The notes under the pieces are model-generated. The model ran no database searches. It had not been told where the DNA came from and worked only from the letters and a program-made list of their open reading frames with translations. The translations under genes and the position numbers were made by a program. 64,000 nucleotides of DNA. Origin: Hyalangium versicolor. GTDB taxonomy: Bacteria; Myxococcota; Myxococcia; Myxococcales; Myxococcaceae. Each line of letters begins with the position of its first letter. Position 1 is the stretch's first letter. Below, one piece after another: positions 61,855 to 64,000 of this stretch. The stretch is from NCBI RefSeq assembly GCF_020103695.1, contig NZ_JAHXBF010000027.1, forward strand, positions 1 through 64,000, written 5' to 3'.

Positions 61855-63537
61855 TCACAGCGAGCAGGTGCCGAGGGGCAGGTAGATGGCGACGGACTCG
61901 CTGTCGCTCGAGAACTGCACCATCCCGAAGCCATCCGTGGTGTTCGAGTACCCGCTCAGGGTGAACGTGTGCGAGCAACTCGTGCAGCTCAGCGTGTAGT
62001 TCACGGAGGTGGGGTTCACGCCCGCCCAGGTGGTCGACGAGTCGTGGACGTTGAGGTACTGGTCCGAGGTGATCAGCGCCGACTTGCCGTGGCCCCAGCG
62101 ATCGACGAGCGCGTAGTTGAAGAGCCGGCCTTGGGGATCGAACGCGACGAAGGTGAAGCCCAGGTTCGCCGAGCCGCTGGTGACCAGGCCGCACTCATCC
62201 AGGGGCAGGCCATCGTGGGTGATCTGGTTGATCTCCATCGTCGGGCCGGTGTTGTCGATGAGCAGGCTCACCTGTCTCTGGGTCGCCAGGAGCGCGTACG
62301 CCGAGGTGTACGTCTTCACGGTGACCGTGTGCTTCGCGTTCGAGAGCAGCGGCTGGGTGTTCAAGATGAAGCCCAGGTCCGGGACCGCCCAGATCTCGGA
62401 AGCGGTCGGCACGGCGAAGTAGCCATTGGCGTCCGGGGCCACCTGGGTGAGGACGAAGGTGGAGCCGTTCCACTTGTAGTTGTTCCAGATTGCTTTCGAG
62501 GGCGTGGCGCTGCCGTCGACGAAGACGCGGTAGTAGGCCCCGCCCACGCCGCGGATGCCGGGGAAGTTCAGCATGATGTGCGGCGAGCCGCCGAACGAGG
62601 CGTTCTTCACGTAGAAGTAGTACGCCGGATCCGTTGTCGCCAGGCCCGTCGCCGCGTCGATCGTCGTCGAGGGAATGTGGCCCACCCGGGTGATGACAGG
62701 GCCGAGCGGCAGCCCTCCCGAGAGGCGGATCTGGTTCACCGAGCCGTCACTCACCTCGTACAGGATGTCGGGATCGAGAGCGCGGACCACGGACGAGGCA
62801 GGGGACGGGACGTCGGCCACCAGCGTGTTCCCCGCGGGCGTGGTGGCCAGATCGATGCGGCGGACACGGCTGGTCGTCGAGTCGCCCTCGACCACGTAGA
62901 GCGCGGTCTTCGCGTCATTGGCCCAGGCGAGGCCCGCCGGACTCCTGAGGCGCGAGACGAGCGTGGTGAGTGTCTGGGTCTTGAGGTCGAACTTCAGCAG
63001 GCGGCTCGAGTCGGTGAGGTAGGCGGTCTGGAAGTCCGCGCTCATGGCGAGCCCTATCAAGCTGGTGAGGCCGGTGGGGATGAGCGTCTTCTGGCCGCCG
63101 TAGAGGTTCACCTTCCAGATCCCCGTGGTGCCGCTATCGGAGATGTATGCCACGGCGTTGGCGGAATCGATGACCATCTGTCGAGGTGTGGAGAGCCCGT
63201 TGGTCACCTCGGTATGGGTCGATGAGTGGGGAGCACACTTGAAAACCCGGCCGTCCCGGGTGGCGACGTAGGGGTAGTAGGTGCCGGAGACATAGAGGAT
63301 GTCCACGGCCAGCGGCTCTCCGAGGCCGGTGTGGATCGTCGTGACGGTGCCAGTCGCCACATCGAAGCGGGACAGCTTGTCCGACAGGTACTCGGTGAAG
63401 AACAGCTCCTGGGTGGCGGGGTTGAACGCGCTGCCGTGGCCTCCGACGAGGCCGGTGGCTACGGTGGTGACGGTGGCACCGCTCGCCGCCGTGGCAACGA
63501 GCAGGGCCAGCGCGGATGCCCAAGTCAGGACCTTCAT
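61855..63537 (-). CDS. Secreted NHL-type beta-propeller protein
   Basis: 560 residues from the start at 63537 with AAGGAG upstream (the frame is open to 63705). Signal peptide MKVLTWASALALLVATAASG. Six propeller-like repeats follow (GGHGSAFNPATQELFFTEYLSDKLSRFD, GEPLAVDILYVSGTYYPYVATRDGRVF, STPRQMVIDSANAVAYISDSGTTGIWKVN, LIGLAMSADFQTAYLTDSSRLLKFD, PAGLAWANDAKTALYVVEG). The C-terminal ~230 residues form Ig-like strands with single Cys pairs. It is transcribed alone and is probably an extracellular or cell-surface protein. Confidence 0.83.
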   Translation of the reverse strand: MKVLTWASALALLVATAASGATVTTVATGLVGGHGSAFNPATQELFFTEYLSDKLSRFDVATGTVTTIHTGLGEPLAVDILYVSGTYYPYVATRDGRVFKCAPHSSTHTEVTNGLSTPRQMVIDSANAVAYISDSGTTGIWKVNLYGGQKTLIPTGLTSLIGLAMSADFQTAYLTDSSRLLKFDLKTQTLTTLVSRLRSPAGLAWANDAKTALYVVEGDSTTSRVRRIDLATTPAGNTLVADVPSPASSVVRALDPDILYEVSDGSVNQIRLSGGLPLGPVITRVGHIPSTTIDAATGLATTDPAYYFYVKNASFGGSPHIMLNFPGIRGVGGAYYRVFVDGSATPSKAIWNNYKWNGSTFVLTQVAPDANGYFAVPTASEIWAVPDLGFILNTQPLLSNAKHTVTVKTYTSAYALLATQRQVSLLIDNTGPTMEINQITHDGLPLDECGLVTSGSANLGFTFVAFDPQGRLFNYALVDRWGHGKSALITSDQYLNVHDSSTTWAGVNPTSVNYTLSCTSCSHTFTLSGYSNTTDGFGMVQFSSDSESVAIYLPLGTCSL

Positions 63538-63743
63538 GTCTTCTCCTTGGAGGGGAACTCGAAGGAGGTACGGCGGACCGGAAGGATATTCCCCGGCATT
63601 TACGAGGCCGGCATAGACGCTGGCTATCGATCCATCGCCGGGCGCGGCTACAACGAACGCAGCGAGATCTCTATATCTCTGGACCATCACGGTGCCGCGA
63701 GCCATCGCCCCGTGATGACACCCCGCTGTCTGGAGATCCCACC

Positions 63744-64000
63744 ATGAGCCTCTTCCTGAATCGGCGAAGCCTTGTCCTGCTGTCCTCGGTCACCCTGCTT
63801 GCCAGCTCGGGGTGTGCCTCCACGTCGAGCGGCTCGGGAAAGCCTTCCAGTGAGGCCGCGGAGAATGTGCGCGTGGGGCTCCTGGTCCGGCTCGAGGCGA
63901 AGCCAGGCAAGGAGGCCGATGTGCAGAAGTTCCTCGAAGGGGGCCTGCCCATCGTCCAGGGCGAACCGGCCACCACCCAGTGGTTCGCACTGCGCTTCGG
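63744..64000 (+). CDS. Antibiotic-biosynthesis-monooxygenase (ABM) domain lipoprotein, partial
   Basis: Starts MSLFLNRRSLVLLSSVTLLA with a lipobox (SSGC) and continues past the window edge. After a Ser-rich linker it reads VRVGLLVRLEAKPGKEADVQKFLEGG...TTQWFALRFG, the first half of an ABM/dimeric alpha-beta barrel domain, which often forms small heme-degrading or quinone-forming enzymes or unknown stress proteins. Only about 85 residues are visible. Confidence 0.8.
   Translation, partial: MSLFLNRRSLVLLSSVTLLASSGCASTSSGSGKPSSEAAENVRVGLLVRLEAKPGKEADVQKFLEGGLPIVQGEPATTQWFALRF

Overview
The window is GC-rich (roughly two thirds G+C by eye), gene-dense DNA from a large-genome, predatory or social bacterium, most likely a myxobacterium (Cystobacterineae-like: Myxococcus, Archangium, Cystobacter, Stigmatella or Corallococcus). 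The signs are a Hanks-type Ser/Thr kinase with a C-terminal membrane segment, many lipoproteins with low-complexity DGG/PDAG linkers, a DUF4157 (eCIS core) protein, a secreted lytic-type protease with a lectin domain, a GH81 beta-1,3-glucanase with three discoidin domains, a choice-of-anchor-A protein, and a relic integrase of a type I associate with myxobacteria. No rRNA, complete tRNA, CRISPR array or intact transposon was seen.

Layout. 0-5.6 kb: frameshifted TPR relic, Ser/Thr kinase, a DUF4157 protein with a transglutaminase-like C-terminus, DEAD-box helicase DbpA. 5.6-11 kb: FAD monooxygenase with a divergent TetR regulator sharing palindromic operators; a small nucleotidyltransferase; a two-subunit exported molybdenum hydroxylase. 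11-16 kb: a Cys/His protein of unknown family; a cobalamin riboswitch ahead of two overlapping lipoprotein genes; an ArsR/SRPBCC operon. 16-25.2 kb: RND/MMPL exporter, serine protease, a fascin-like/Vps62/beta-propeller protein, a methyltransferase, a small outer-membrane barrel. 25.2-30.4 kb: a metabolic block (YtcJ-type amidohydrolase, LysR, MFS exporter, nucleotidyltransferase) entered next to a 36-bp perfect palindrome; it looks imported. 30.4-42.4 kb: MHS transporter, saccharopine-dehydrogenase-like oxidoreductase, class 3 lipase, SDR-type protein, ROK fructokinase, GH81 glucanase behind a LacI-type operator, xylulokinase. 42.4-46.7 kb: a DUF1521 (metal-induced autocleavage) protein followed by a SycD/LcrH-like chaperone, a lipoprotein, and a scar consisting of a tmRNA 3'-end fragment with its terminator beside a decayed tyrosine integrase. 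46.7-54 kb: a 1090-aa choice-of-anchor-A lipoprotein; DoxX and an ECF sigma/anti-sigma pair facing each other across mirror-image sigma promoters; a truncated LysR/NmrA pair; small unknown genes. 54-64 kb: TolB-like fragment protein, O-methyltransferase, DUF4419 and ATP-grasp genes, a WD-repeat/exported-protein operon, ankyrin protein, NHL-type secreted propeller and the start of an ABM-domain lipoprotein.

The most interesting points are: (1) the DUF1521 protein with a GD|PHV cleavage motif coupled to a 168-aa class II type III secretion chaperone; (2) the DUF4157-transglutaminase protein as a likely injected toxin; (3) divergent DoxX and ECF sigma promoters with identical GGAACG-N16-CGTT architecture; (4) a B12 riboswitch driving two lipoproteins instead of known corrinoid genes; (5) the tmRNA-integrase scar. 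All assignments come from reading the sequence; no database search was run.
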